Source: JBCAXA01 sp038534295
GTDB lineage: Bacteria; Pseudomonadota; Gammaproteobacteria; Steroidobacterales; Woeseiaceae
Length of the DNA: 21,717 nt
NCBI GenBank assembly: GCA_038534295.1
Contig: JBCAXA010000009.1
Span: 1-21,717 of the forward strand
Direction of reading: 5' to 3'
Numbering within the stretch: position 1 is the first letter of the stretch; each line of letters opens with the position of its first letter. The notes under the pieces were generated by a model. It did not search any database. It was not told the origin of the DNA and worked only from the letters and a program-made list of their open reading frames with translations. The position numbers were made by a program, and so were the translations under genes. Of the stretch, positions 7,604-15,483 are shown in pieces.

Positions 7604-8428
7604 TTACGGCAAAGGTTGGCAGGAAGGGCACATATAGACACGTCGACCGCTGTTCTCGATGCGTTCGATCGGCGTGCCGCAGACGTGGCAAGGCTGACCT
7701 TCACGGCCGAATACCCAGAAGCGGCGTTCTTCGAAGTCTAACCCCCGCCGTCGCGCCGCGTTAGCGCGCGATTTCGGGACAGTCAGTCCGGCCGTTTCAT
7801 ACGAGTGCGTCGGGAGCTTCAAGGTCTCACGCGCGAGCTTTATAGCGGCGCGACGAGATAAGTCGCCGGCCTTGTGTAGCGGGTGGAGCCGACTGGTAAA
7901 GAGGATTTCTGAACGCAAGTAGTTGCCGAGTCCGGCAAGGAAACTCTGATCCAGATACAGCGCTCCTAAACGACGACCCGCAAACGGCTTTAGCTGAAGC
8001 CTATCGGCAACGTCGCTGGCAGTCAGCGGCTGGTTCAAGACATCCGGACCAAGCTTCTTGAGGAACGGATGCTTGGCGAGTTGCGCGTCGGTCAGAACAG
8101 AGATGTCGGACGCGCTGTATAGCAGCGCGCTCTGTGACGGCCCGTGCAAGGCGATGCGCAACGAGCGATTGGTGGCGGGTTCGTGCCCGCGCCGCGCAAT
8201 CACCCAGCGTCCGTAGAGCTGATTGTGCGAATACAGCGTCAGGTCGTTATCGAAACGGGTCAGCAAGGCTTTGCCGCGTGCTTCGACAGCAACGACCGTC
8301 GCGGTTGCCAGGCGTCGCGCAAAGCGCTTTAGCGTGGGCACACGGATGTCGATTGCGCTGAGCGGCGTGCCGGCAACTGCAGCCGCGATAGCGTCCGCCT
8401 CGCGGCGGATTTCAGGCCCTTCCGGCAT
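7604..8428 (-). CDS. nei: Endonuclease VIII (formamidopyrimidine-DNA glycosylase family)
   Basis: Bifunctional DNA glycosylase/AP lyase that removes oxidised pyrimidines in base excision repair. 274 aa. The mature N-terminus PEGPEI gives the catalytic Pro2 and Glu3; RGKALL with the conserved Lys and the segment FDNDLTLYSHNQLYG closely match E. coli Nei. The helix-two-turn-helix region has FLAGLGNYLRSEILF, and the C-terminal zinc finger uses Cys247, Cys250, Cys267 and Cys270. It is the last gene of a leftward operon: its ATG directly abuts the stop of the 2OG oxygenase with no intervening base, so translation is probably coupled. Assignment to Nei rather than Fpg rests on the N-terminal sequence. 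Confidence 0.94.
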   Translation of the reverse strand: MPEGPEIRREADAIAAAVAGTPLSAIDIRVPTLKRFARRLATATVVAVEARGKALLTRFDNDLTLYSHNQLYGRWVIARRGHEPATNRSLRIALHGPSQSALLYSASDISVLTDAQLAKHPFLKKLGPDVLNQPLTASDVADRLQLKPFAGRRLGALYLDQSFLAGLGNYLRSEILFTSRLHPLHKAGDLSRRAAIKLARETLKLPTHSYETAGLTVPKSRANAARRRGLDFEERRFWVFGREGQPCHVCGTPIERIENSGRRVYMCPSCQPLP

Positions 8429-8818
8429 CTACGCGTGGGTCTCGTGACGATCGATGCCGGGGCGAACCCAGCCGATACTCAATACGTAGCGCGTGCCTGC
8501 TTCGATGCGACTGACGCTATGCTCTGCCGCATCCGGTCGAAACAGTTTTACGCGGCTGCCGTTGTAGATGGTTTTCGAGCACTGGAAGCGGCCGCCTTTA
8601 TTAGCATGGCGCAGCACCACATTGAGCCGGTAGTGACGACGCCCGTCGACCGGGTCGGTGTGCGGTGGGATCTCTGAGCCGGTCTTGTAGCGCAGCAAGT
8701 AAACGTCGAACGGCACAACGAACGGGTTTATCGCTAGCAGCAACTTTTCATAGCCCGTGGCTTGCCGTCCGGATCGCCAGCGCAGCCAGTTGCTTGCGTA
8801 TCCGCGTGCAGCGCTCAT
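8429..8818 (-). CDS. Small 2-oxoglutarate/Fe(II)-dependent oxygenase
   Basis: 129-aa protein with the minimal double-stranded beta-helix iron site: HxD at His53/Asp55 (PPHTDP), distal His100 (AEHSV) and the 2-oxoglutarate-binding Arg110 (RYVLSIGW). It lacks the extensions of prolyl hydroxylases and resembles short uncharacterised 2OG-Fe(II) oxygenases. It lies between a glutathione peroxidase (24 nt upstream) and nei (0 nt downstream), so a role in oxidative damage or DNA/protein repair is a reasonable guess from context only. AlkB-like repair is possible but its hallmark nucleotide-recognition region is not evident. The Shine-Dalgarno is weak (GCGGGA). Confidence 0.85.
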   Translation of the reverse strand: MSAARGYASNWLRWRSGRQATGYEKLLLAINPFVVPFDVYLLRYKTGSEIPPHTDPVDGRRHYRLNVVLRHANKGGRFQCSKTIYNGSRVKLFRPDAAEHSVSRIEAGTRYVLSIGWVRPGIDRHETHA

Positions 8819-8842
8819 TCCCGCACGTCTTGCCGGTAAGAA

Positions 8843-9385
8843 TTAGCCCTGATCGAGCGCGTCTTCGATCGCGGCGACCAGCTCGTCGGCATCCGGCTGC
8901 GTACGCGGTGAGAATTCACGAATCAGCTGGCCGTTACGGCCGATCAGGTACTTATGAAAATTCCACTGCGGGTACGTGCCGGATTCTTCGGCCAGCGCCG
9001 CGTAGAACGGATGCGCTTCTTGTTCCTTGACGACGACCTTTTCGAACATCGGGAACTTGACCCCGTAGGTCAGTCGGCAAAATTCCTGGATTTCGGCTTC
9101 AGTGCCGGGTTCTTGACCGAGGAAATCGTTGGACGGGAAGCCGAGCACGACGAGGCCGTCTTCACCGTATTCTTGATAGAGCTTTTCGAGGCCGTCGTAC
9201 TGCGGTGTGTTGCCGCACTTCGAGGCAGTGTTGACAACCAGCAGTACCTTGTCGGCGTAGGTCTCGCAGAGATTGACCGCATCCTCTGACGCTAGCTTGC
9301 GAAACGTCTGGTCGAGCAGCGGGCTGTCGCAGGCCATTGCCGGGCCGGCGCTCAACAGAAACACTGCGAGAAGTAGCTTTCTCAT
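8843..9385 (-). CDS. Exported glutathione/thioredoxin peroxidase (GPx family, Cys type)
   Basis: Thiol peroxidase that reduces H2O2 or lipid hydroperoxides. The ATG at 9385 is preferred over an upstream in-frame start at 9421 because it starts a clean signal peptide (MRKLLLAVFLLSAGPAMA) with an AAGG-type site upstream. The mature part has the peroxidatic Cys57 in NTASKCGNTPQY, with Gln91 and Trp141/Asn142 completing the catalytic tetrad. Cys103 in EFCRLTYGVKFPMF lies where thioredoxin-dependent GPx enzymes carry their resolving Cys, so thioredoxin-like reductants are more likely than glutathione. Expected in the periplasm; AMAC at the cleavage site could also be a poor lipobox. 19 nt follow the SOUL gene. 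Confidence 0.92.
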   Translation of the reverse strand: MRKLLLAVFLLSAGPAMACDSPLLDQTFRKLASEDAVNLCETYADKVLLVVNTASKCGNTPQYDGLEKLYQEYGEDGLVVLGFPSNDFLGQEPGTEAEIQEFCRLTYGVKFPMFEKVVVKEQEAHPFYAALAEESGTYPQWNFHKYLIGRNGQLIREFSPRTQPDADELVAAIEDALDQG

Positions 9386-9404
9386 AATTGAACCTTTTCC
9401 TTGC

Positions 9405-10097
9405 CTACGGACTGGTTGCAACGGCGGCCGTTGCGTCGACAGCGATGCTCAGAGGATCGACGTCGATCAAGACCTCATTACGCCGCAAGAACGGCAGAAT
9501 AAACGGCCCGTTGTACACGGCTGACTGCGGCTCGCTGGTCGCCTGAATGCCGACTGCCGCCAACTCGGTCAGCAGGATATCAAGATTCTCCTGATAATTG
9601 CGCTCATTGATCCGACCTGTGTAGCGACGTGCGGCAACGATGCGTTCCGGGACCTCGATCAGCGTAACGCGCGGGTCGGTCGGCAGCGGCAGCGTGTCCA
9701 ACGAGTATTTACGCTCCATGACAAACTGGTACGTCGTCGTTCGCTCGTTACCGTCGCTCGACGACCGCCGCGTCACCGGCGCAGTCATTTTCATCTTGGT
9801 CCCGCCCTTCGCTTCACGCGTGACCGGCACCGTCATTTTCATTTTCTCTTGCGACTGGTTGTCGCCAAAGATGTAGCCAGCGAGTATGTTAAACGCGAGG
9901 TTGCCCGTTGACTCGAAGTCACCGTTGACGGTCGCTTCCGCGACGATATACGGCTCATAGCGACGAATCTCGAACTCCTCGAACGCGTCGACAACGGAAT
10001 AGGCGGGTTCTTCATAAGCCATGGCGGTAACACTCCCAAACAGCGTGCCGGCGAGTAGGGCTAAGCTCGACGGGCGTCGGACAGACAAACGGGACAT
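9405..10097 (-). CDS. SOUL-family haem-binding protein, exported
   Basis: 230-aa SOUL/HBP-type protein, likely periplasmic, that binds haem or another tetrapyrrole. The ATG at 10097 is chosen because AAGGAAG precedes it by 6 nt; a TTG 18 nt further up is less likely. An N-terminal signal peptide ends near SVTAMA. Family landmarks are EEFEIRRYEPYIVAEA (about 41-56), AFNILAGYIFGDN (about 68-80), the paired MKMTVPVTR and MKMTAPVTR segments (about 86-110) and a C-terminal NGPFILPFLRRNEVLIDV. It is first in the leftward operon with GPx, 2OG oxygenase and nei, which suggests handling of haem or porphyrin under oxidative stress. The function of bacterial SOUL proteins is poorly defined. Confidence 0.9.
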   Translation of the reverse strand: MSRLSVRRPSSLALLAGTLFGSVTAMAYEEPAYSVVDAFEEFEIRRYEPYIVAEATVNGDFESTGNLAFNILAGYIFGDNQSQEKMKMTVPVTREAKGGTKMKMTAPVTRRSSSDGNERTTTYQFVMERKYSLDTLPLPTDPRVTLIEVPERIVAARRYTGRINERNYQENLDILLTELAAVGIQATSEPQSAVYNGPFILPFLRRNEVLIDVDPLSIAVDATAAVATSP

Positions 10098-10193
10098 GAC
10101 TCGCTTCCTTGTCAAAAATCTTATTCGCTAAGATACGGCGAGGCCGTGAAGCGGCCGTGAACACTTCGTCAAACGGACGCGCAAGCGGGGGAT
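10098..10193. promoter_or_regulatory. Divergent promoter region with a short dyad and a direct repeat
   Basis: 96 bp separate the leftward stress operon from the rightward FAH gene. It contains the dyad ATCTTA-TTCGC-TAAGAT (10118-10134) and a direct repeat of GGCCGTGAA at 10142-10150 and 10153-10161, an 11-bp period or one helical turn. Both are plausible protein-binding sites, but no consensus was matched. Confidence 0.4.
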
Positions 10194-11045
10194 ATGCGGT
10201 TGAAAATTGCTAGTTATCGTATGGGAGACGTCGAGTCTTACGGCCTCGTTGTCGACGACGGCGTCGTCGATGCGGGTTGTCGCTTGTCGTACCGGGATCT
10301 CAAGGCGGTAATCGCTGCGGACGATCTGACGGCAATCGACGGGCTCGCCAAAGAGTCAGCCGACTTCAAATTGGCCGATCTGTCTTTCCTCCCGGTCATA
10401 CCCAACCCCGGCAAGGTCTTCTGCGTTGGCATCAACTACTTCGAGCACATGCAGGAAGGCGGTCGTGAGCCGCCCGATCACCCGTGGATCTTCATGCGCC
10501 ACGCCGGATCGCTGACCGGCCACCGTCAGCCGCTGATCAAACCGCCGGAGGGCGACAACTTCGATTGGGAGGTCGAGCTTTGCGCGATTATTGGTAAGCG
10601 TGGTCGTCGCATCGAGCAAGCCGAGGCGCTCGATTACGTCGCCGGTTACAGCGTTTTCAACGACGGGTCGATCCGCCGCTTCCAGCGGCACTCACCGCTG
10701 TGGATCGCGGGAAAAAATTTCGCCCAGTCTGGTTCGGTCGGGCCGTGGATGGTTCCGGCAGCCGCTGTCGACTCGTCGTTCGCACTGCGCATGCAAACCC
10801 GCATCAACGGCGAGACGATGCAGGACGATATCGTCAACCGCTGGCACTTTAATCTGCAGGCCATCATCGAATACATCAGCATCTGGGCCGAACTCGAACC
10901 CGGTGACTTGATCGCCATGGGAACGCCGGCGGGCGTCGGCTTCGCGCGCAAACCGCCGGTGTGGCTGCAGCCCGGCGATCACATCGAGCTCGAGATCGAG
11001 GGTATCGGCATGCTCGCCCACGACATCGAAGCTGAGTCGATTTAG
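10194..11045 (+). CDS. Fumarylacetoacetate hydrolase (FAH) family protein
   Basis: 283-aa enzyme of the FAH superfamily, which hydrolyses, decarboxylates or isomerises beta-diketo/2-oxo acids, often in aromatic catabolism. The metal site is visible as Glu126 and Glu128 in FDWEVELCAIIG and Asp157 in VFNDGSIR; Lys174 follows in WIAGKNF. The core NPGKVFCVGINYFEHMQE (72-88) and the C-terminal GDLIAMGTPAGVGFARKPP are typical. GGGG lies just before the ATG. It stands alone on this strand: divergent from the SOUL operon and convergent with the regulator at 11058, 12 nt away. Whether it serves the catabolic island 3 kb upstream is unknown. Confidence 0.92.
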   Translation: MRLKIASYRMGDVESYGLVVDDGVVDAGCRLSYRDLKAVIAADDLTAIDGLAKESADFKLADLSFLPVIPNPGKVFCVGINYFEHMQEGGREPPDHPWIFMRHAGSLTGHRQPLIKPPEGDNFDWEVELCAIIGKRGRRIEQAEALDYVAGYSVFNDGSIRRFQRHSPLWIAGKNFAQSGSVGPWMVPAAAVDSSFALRMQTRINGETMQDDIVNRWHFNLQAIIEYISIWAELEPGDLIAMGTPAGVGFARKPPVWLQPGDHIELEIEGIGMLAHDIEAESI

Positions 11046-11057
11046 AAAACGAGTGGC

Positions 11058-11600
11058 CTAGAGTTCGACGATCGCCGCCAGCATGTCCCGAACGCGTTGG
11101 CCTCGACCTTTGCAGCGGTAAGCGACCTGACGACGGCTACCGTCGTCGAGCGACTGCCGCTGAATCCATCGGGCATTGCGCAGTTCCTTAAGGGTTATCG
11201 ACAAAGCGCGGTCGGTGATCGGGGCAAGGATTCGCCGCAACTCACCGAACGAGCGCTGCTGATCCAGCGCGACAAGCACCGGCAACGTCCAGCTCCGCCG
11301 CACAAGTATTCGCTCCTCGTCGGAATCCAATGCGTGCAGCAGCTGTTGCGCCAGGTCGGCAACCCGCCGTCCAGGATTTGTGAGCGCAAAGGCCGGTCGC
11401 AGCGGATGGCCGTGTCCCGTGTTTGGGGTCAGTAGGCCAAGTTCGACGCAGCGATCGAGGCTGGCCGCCAGCGCCGCGCGGCTCGCGCTGGCGGCTGTCG
11501 CCAGCGGCGAGAGTCGTGCAGGCGTGCCGGTCGCAATCAGCGACAGTACCGTCAGCGTCCACGCTCGGGCGCTGAGTGCCACAAACGCTTGCAATGTCAT
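11058..11600 (-). CDS. Transcriptional regulator with two tandem winged-helix (HxlR/MarR-like) domains
   Basis: 180-aa protein in which the halves resemble each other. The first (about 10-60) has ARAWTLTVLSLIATG...LSPLATAASASRAALAASLDRCVELGLL and the second (about 100-150) RRSWTLPVLVALDQQRSFGELRRILAPITDRALSITLKELRNARWI, each a helix-turn-helix with wing of the HxlR type. A single chain may therefore act like a fused dimer. It is divergent from a small VOC protein, its likely target. Its ATG (11598-11600) lies inside a 37-bp dyad, and there is no Shine-Dalgarno upstream, so translation may be leaderless and expression autoregulated. The ligand is unknown. Confidence 0.75.
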   Translation of the reverse strand: MTLQAFVALSARAWTLTVLSLIATGTPARLSPLATAASASRAALAASLDRCVELGLLTPNTGHGHPLRPAFALTNPGRRVADLAQQLLHALDSDEERILVRRSWTLPVLVALDQQRSFGELRRILAPITDRALSITLKELRNARWIQRQSLDDGSRRQVAYRCKGRGQRVRDMLAAIVEL

Positions 11601-11629
11601 AAAATATATTTACTATATTTTCTGACATT
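11593..11629. promoter_or_regulatory. 37-bp dyad between regulator and VOC gene, probable operator
   Basis: The outer arms AATGTCA (11593-11599) and TGACATT (11623-11629) and the inner arms AAAATATA (11601-11608) and TATATTTT (11614-11621) are exact reverse complements, centred on TTTAC. Only the paired positions 11600/11622 mismatch. It is strikingly AT-rich in a GC-rich genome and spans the regulator's start codon, as expected of an autoregulated operator/promoter. Confidence 0.7.
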
Positions 11630-11646
11630 TCGCCAGAGGGAACGTA

Positions 11647-12015
11647 ATGGCAACTGCTGAGCTGAACAATAAAATCACGTTTGCGCTGGACGTCCAGGAC
11701 CGCAAAGTCAGCGCCGATTGGTACAGCAAGCACCTCGGTTTCGAGGTGGTGTTTCACGCCGACGATGTCGGCTGGAGCGAGCTGCAGACAAAAACACCGG
11801 GGGTAACGCTTGGCCTTGGCGATAACCAATCGCCCAACGCGGGTAACGCAATACCCGTTTTCGGTGTCGGTGATGTCGACGCTGCGCGCTCGGCGCTCGA
11901 AGGCGCCGGCGTTCGTTTCGACGGCGATACCGTCAAGTACGACGGTATGGTCAAGCTCGCGACGTTCTATGATCCGGATGGCAACGCGCTGATGCTGGCG
12001 CAAGACTTGTCGTAG
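11647..12015 (+). CDS. Small VOC-family protein (glyoxalase/bleomycin-resistance type)
   Basis: 122-aa single-module-pair VOC protein: N-terminal KITFALDVQDRKVSADWYSKHLGFEVVF, central GVGDVDAARSALEGAGVRFDGD and C-terminal LATFYDPDGNALMLAQDL, the usual glyoxalase-like ending with a metal-ligand-type region. GAGGGAA lies 6-8 nt before the ATG. Divergence from the tandem winged-helix regulator, with the shared dyad between them, suggests it is induced by a small molecule, for example a toxic aldehyde or an antibiotic that it sequesters or converts. The exact activity is not readable. Confidence 0.85.
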   Translation: MATAELNNKITFALDVQDRKVSADWYSKHLGFEVVFHADDVGWSELQTKTPGVTLGLGDNQSPNAGNAIPVFGVGDVDAARSALEGAGVRFDGDTVKYDGMVKLATFYDPDGNALMLAQDLS

Positions 12016-12021
12016 GCGCCG

Positions 12022-12051
12022 AAAAAAAACGCCCCGCCGACCGGCGGGGCG
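12022..12051 (-). terminator. Strong intrinsic terminator for the protease gene
   Basis: The stem CGCCCCGCC (12030-12038), loop GACC and GGCGGGGCG (12043-12051) pair perfectly. Read leftward, the hairpin is followed by eight U residues (12022-12029). It sits between the stops of two convergent genes and may act weakly in the rightward direction too, though there only TTGT follows. Confidence 0.88.
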
Positions 12052-12068
12052 TTGTAGGCGTAAAACCG

Positions 12069-15000
12069 TTACTCGGTAAACACGAGCGCTTCGGTGCCGC
12101 GAGTCGCGCCGCCGCGCGCTCCCGATCCGAGGTCAGCATTGGTAATCAACAGAATACCGATGTCAGCCGACGCACTCGCTGCGTTCTTGGTGACCGTCAT
12201 CGTCTCGGTCGCCCCTGGTGCCATATCCACGATGGTGGCTTGGAATCGCTCACCACCCGGGACCGTCGTCACCGGCGGTAGCGAGTCTCCCGGGCCACCG
12301 AAGTAGAAGTCGGTCGCGTTGGCCTCGACGGTTATCGGTGTTATGCCGAGGGCGGTGGCGTTTAGACCGAGCTGCTCGGCACAGATCGTCAGCACCGTAT
12401 TTGCCGTGTTCGTGGCGTGTTCGGCGAAGAAGAACGCGTTGGAGCTGCCCGTTAGCAGGTCGGTGACGACCGATACCTGGCTCGGATCGTCAATCGGCGG
12501 TCCACCGAGGAATAGCGATAGCGGTAAGTTGGCGACTTCGAAGTCCGGCGTACCGTCATTATTGACGTCTAACAGCAGGCGATGAATCACCGGCACCAAG
12601 TGCTGTTGGCGCTCCCAGGTTGTCACCGCGAACTGCCAAAGGAAGGACGGGGATCCGGAGCAGAAGCCGGCCGGGACAGGCGTGACCTGCGAGCCGACCG
12701 CGCGAATGTCCGGTGTCGGCGACTGCTCGCCCAGTCCGCCTTCCGGAAGATTCGGGCTCGTCGCCAACAGCGAGAACGCCGAGTTTTGTGCATCGTTCCG
12801 GCCGAGATTAATGAGACCCACCTCGTCGGTGCCCTCGACGATGTGCAATCGCGGCCGCCCCAACACGGCCGACGCCTTGCGTGGCAGCACATGCCACGGC
12901 ACCTGGTACGAATCGGTACCGTCGTCGAACGTGACGTAGCCGTCATACTCGTTGGCGGTCAGCGTCGCTGGGTCAATCCCAACCACGCCTGAACTCATGT
13001 TGTTTTTCGGCAGTTTGTCGCCGTCGATGCGCATGATGACGGTGACGAAACGGCTCCTGCCTGCCGGGATGCGGACTGTGCGTGGAAACACGTTGAGACT
13101 GACGGCGCCGTTCGCTTCGTCATCGGCGAAGCGGAAGGACGACGAGACGTGATAGCGCACCGTGTGACTCGAGAAGTTCTTGACGCGCAGCGTCTTGAAC
13201 CGGAACACGTTGCGCCGCGCGACGTCGACGAACCCAAAACTCAGCGCGCCCTGCCGGTTGCGCAGGTCCCAAGCCGCGATGGGGCCGTCAATCGCGCGAT
13301 CCGCACGCAACTCACCAGCGCCAATCCGCGTTATCGACGCAGGTCCGGTCAGGTCCTGATTCGCAATGTTGGTCTCCGCAGCCGCCATCAAGCGCGCTTT
13401 CAGCGCGACAGGGCCAAGGCCCGGCTCGGCTTGCTTCAGCAGCGCTGCCGCGCCGGCCACCATTGGCGACGCACCGGAGGTGCCGCCAAACACGGTTCGT
13501 TCAATGCCGGTACCTGCCTCGGCCGACAAGGATGCGCCAGGTGCACCGATCTCCGGTTTGATCAGGTTTGTTGATTCGTGCTGTGGGCCGCGCGCCGAAC
13601 TCGAGACTATCGACTGTGCGAGCGATTGGCCGTTGGCCGGATCCAGCGTTGCCGTTGCACCGCCGGCGGCGATGGCTGCACGAAAGATGTCGGCGTCGAC
13701 GAGCGTGACCATGTAGCCCGGAATCGTGATCGGGCCGCCCGGATCGGCAAATCCGCCGCTAAACGGTGCGCTGCCGTCGACGAGGCCAATGATGCCGGCG
13801 ATACCGCCCGCCTGTTCGACGTTGAAAATCTTCGTGGTAAAGAAGCAGCCGCCGCGATCGATCAGCACGACGTTGCCGCTTTGCGAGCCAGCCGCAAAGG
13901 GAGCGCAACCGTCGAGATTGCCGCCGGCACCGTCGCCGTAAACCAGCGGACCGGTTATCGGCGCTGCGGGCGGCTGCGACCAGGCCTGAAACGCCGATGA
14001 GTAATTGACACCGTTGACGGTAACGAACGGATTGAACGCCGACGGTACGGCGGTCTGCGCGACCGACAAAGCTGTTGGAGCGGCTGCCGGTGTTCCGGTG
14101 ACGTATGGCTGATTGCCGCCGTTGCCGGCCGAGGCAACGGTCAGTACGCCAAGCGCGCTGGCGTTGTCGATCGCCGCAGCTAGATCGTCATCGAACGGCT
14201 GGCCGTAATCGGCACCGAGCGACATATTAATGATGTCGACAGCATCGGACGTATCGCCATCGCCGTTCGGATCGACCGCAAACTCCATGCCCTGAATCAA
14301 CGCCACACCGCTGCACGACGAGCTGACTGCCGAGCAAACCTTAACGGCGTACAGGTCAACGCCCGGTGCGACGCCGAGCGTGCCGCCGATAATGTCGGCG
14401 ACGTGCGAGCCGTGGCCTTCAAAATCGAGTGGGTCAGGGTCTGGCGCCAGCGGCCCGTTTGGCCACACTTCGCCGACGAAATCGAAGCCGCCGACGACTT
14501 TCGTGGTTGGGAACGTGCCGGGCTCGATAACGTCAACGTTGTTGGCCTCGTAATCGGCGACGCTGCCCGAGCCACCGAGGTCGGCATGCAGGTAGTCGAT
14601 GCCGCTGTCGAACACCGCAACGCTGACACCGCTTCCATCGATACCGCTGGCCTGCACGGCGGCGGCGCCGACATACGGTACGGTGTCGGACAGATGCAGT
14701 TCATAGTCGCGGACACGGGAGATGCGCATGACAGCACTGTCTTTGGCGATCTCCTCGATGTCGGCACCGTCGACTTCAATGACGACGCTATTGAGTACGT
14801 GCTGCGTTGTCGCGAGCAGACGAGAGTTTGGCGCAACACGCGCGCAGCGCTGCATAAACGCCGCTTGCTCGGCGAGCACCGAGCTGCGTTGCTGCAAACG
14901 CGCATTTGGCGAGGCGGCCGCATCGGCGGCCACGGACGGCGTTTTCAGGCGAACGAGCACCTGCTGTCGACCGGTGGTTCCAAGTAAAGCGGCGCGTTGA

Positions 15001-15152
15001 TCCGCCGTCGCCGTTAGCGGCTGCGGTAATCGTCGTTCTTCGATACTGGCCAGGAAATTCGATTCCTGGGCATGAGCGGTGGGAAGGATTGCGAGCGCGC
15101 CAAGAAGCGGCAGCAATCCACGGGTGAACGTGAGCTTGCGTTTTATTGCCAT
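12069..15152 (-). CDS. Secreted subtilisin-like serine protease (S8) with PA insert
   Basis: 1027-aa exported endopeptidase. A signal peptide (1-28, ends AHA) is followed by an I9-like propeptide (about 60-150, QQVLVRLKTP...VMRISRVRDYEL). The catalytic triad is Asp182 (VAVFDSGIDYLHAD), His247 (EGHGSHVADIIGG) and Ser559 (GGTSGASPMVAGAAALL), with oxyanion Asn344 (SAGNGG). A protease-associated (PA) domain is inserted at about 395-500 (GNVVLIDRGGCFFTTKIFNVEQAG). The remaining C-terminal 450 residues are beta-rich: a fibronectin-like region (RVKNFSSHTVRYHV) and a tail ending ITNADLGSGARGG. GAGAGGA lies 9-10 nt before the ATG. It probably degrades extracellular protein for nutrition. It is monocistronic and ends at the terminator at 12022. 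Confidence 0.95.
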   Translation of the reverse strand: MAIKRKLTFTRGLLPLLGALAILPTAHAQESNFLASIEERRLPQPLTATADQRAALLGTTGRQQVLVRLKTPSVAADAAASPNARLQQRSSVLAEQAAFMQRCARVAPNSRLLATTQHVLNSVVIEVDGADIEEIAKDSAVMRISRVRDYELHLSDTVPYVGAAAVQASGIDGSGVSVAVFDSGIDYLHADLGGSGSVADYEANNVDVIEPGTFPTTKVVGGFDFVGEVWPNGPLAPDPDPLDFEGHGSHVADIIGGTLGVAPGVDLYAVKVCSAVSSSCSGVALIQGMEFAVDPNGDGDTSDAVDIINMSLGADYGQPFDDDLAAAIDNASALGVLTVASAGNGGNQPYVTGTPAAAPTALSVAQTAVPSAFNPFVTVNGVNYSSAFQAWSQPPAAPITGPLVYGDGAGGNLDGCAPFAAGSQSGNVVLIDRGGCFFTTKIFNVEQAGGIAGIIGLVDGSAPFSGGFADPGGPITIPGYMVTLVDADIFRAAIAAGGATATLDPANGQSLAQSIVSSSARGPQHESTNLIKPEIGAPGASLSAEAGTGIERTVFGGTSGASPMVAGAAALLKQAEPGLGPVALKARLMAAAETNIANQDLTGPASITRIGAGELRADRAIDGPIAAWDLRNRQGALSFGFVDVARRNVFRFKTLRVKNFSSHTVRYHVSSSFRFADDEANGAVSLNVFPRTVRIPAGRSRFVTVIMRIDGDKLPKNNMSSGVVGIDPATLTANEYDGYVTFDDGTDSYQVPWHVLPRKASAVLGRPRLHIVEGTDEVGLINLGRNDAQNSAFSLLATSPNLPEGGLGEQSPTPDIRAVGSQVTPVPAGFCSGSPSFLWQFAVTTWERQQHLVPVIHRLLLDVNNDGTPDFEVANLPLSLFLGGPPIDDPSQVSVVTDLLTGSSNAFFFAEHATNTANTVLTICAEQLGLNATALGITPITVEANATDFYFGGPGDSLPPVTTVPGGERFQATIVDMAPGATETMTVTKNAASASADIGILLITNADLGSGARGGATRGTEALVFTE

Positions 15153-15483
15153 TGCGTGATTCCTCTCCCTTTGTCACAGCGGCATGAATCCCGAGCGATT
15201 CACTAACCCCATCAATCGCCCAGGGAGTTCCGATCGGTCAGAGCCGATTCATTGTTTGAATGCTGCTGCCACCGAGCCGACTGTCTCAGGTCGGGCGGAG
15301 CGAAATCACGCTTGGGGAAACATCGCGACGAGTGGGTGTTGCGAACGCTCAATCAGACAGCGCTGAATCCCCGAATTGATGCAGTTGAGCTTACTCCCAA
15401 TTTGTGACGTTGGCACGACAGAGGATTCGCTGCACTATGCCGGTGCGAGCTTGACCTCGATCCGATTCACTCGCACGCTTTCG
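15153..15483. other. Non-coding region between protease and retron
   Basis: 331 bp with no credible gene. It must hold the leftward protease promoter and the rightward retron promoter. It contains an inverted repeat GTGCGAG (15443-15449) / CTCGCAC (15470-15476) with a 20-nt spacer, of unknown meaning, just before the a1 arm. Confidence 0.6.
15410..15438 (+). promoter_or_regulatory. Possible sigma-70 promoter of the retron
   Basis: TTGGCA (15410-15415), 17 bp, then CACTAT (15433-15438). The -35 box is good and the -10 box is poor. Its position would start the transcript about 40 nt before the a1 arm, as expected for a retron primary transcript. Tentative. Confidence 0.25.

Noticed and set aside
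9789..9843. Repeated MKMT-PVTR segments in the SOUL protein as a recent duplication
   Set aside because: Paired MTxPV segments are, as I recall, a usual feature of SOUL proteins, so this is family structure and not a local event.
12582..14987. Several forward frames of 100-194 codons inside the protease gene
   Set aside because: The reverse strand encodes a continuous S8 protease with triad and PA domain; the forward frames have no recognisable domain or start signal.
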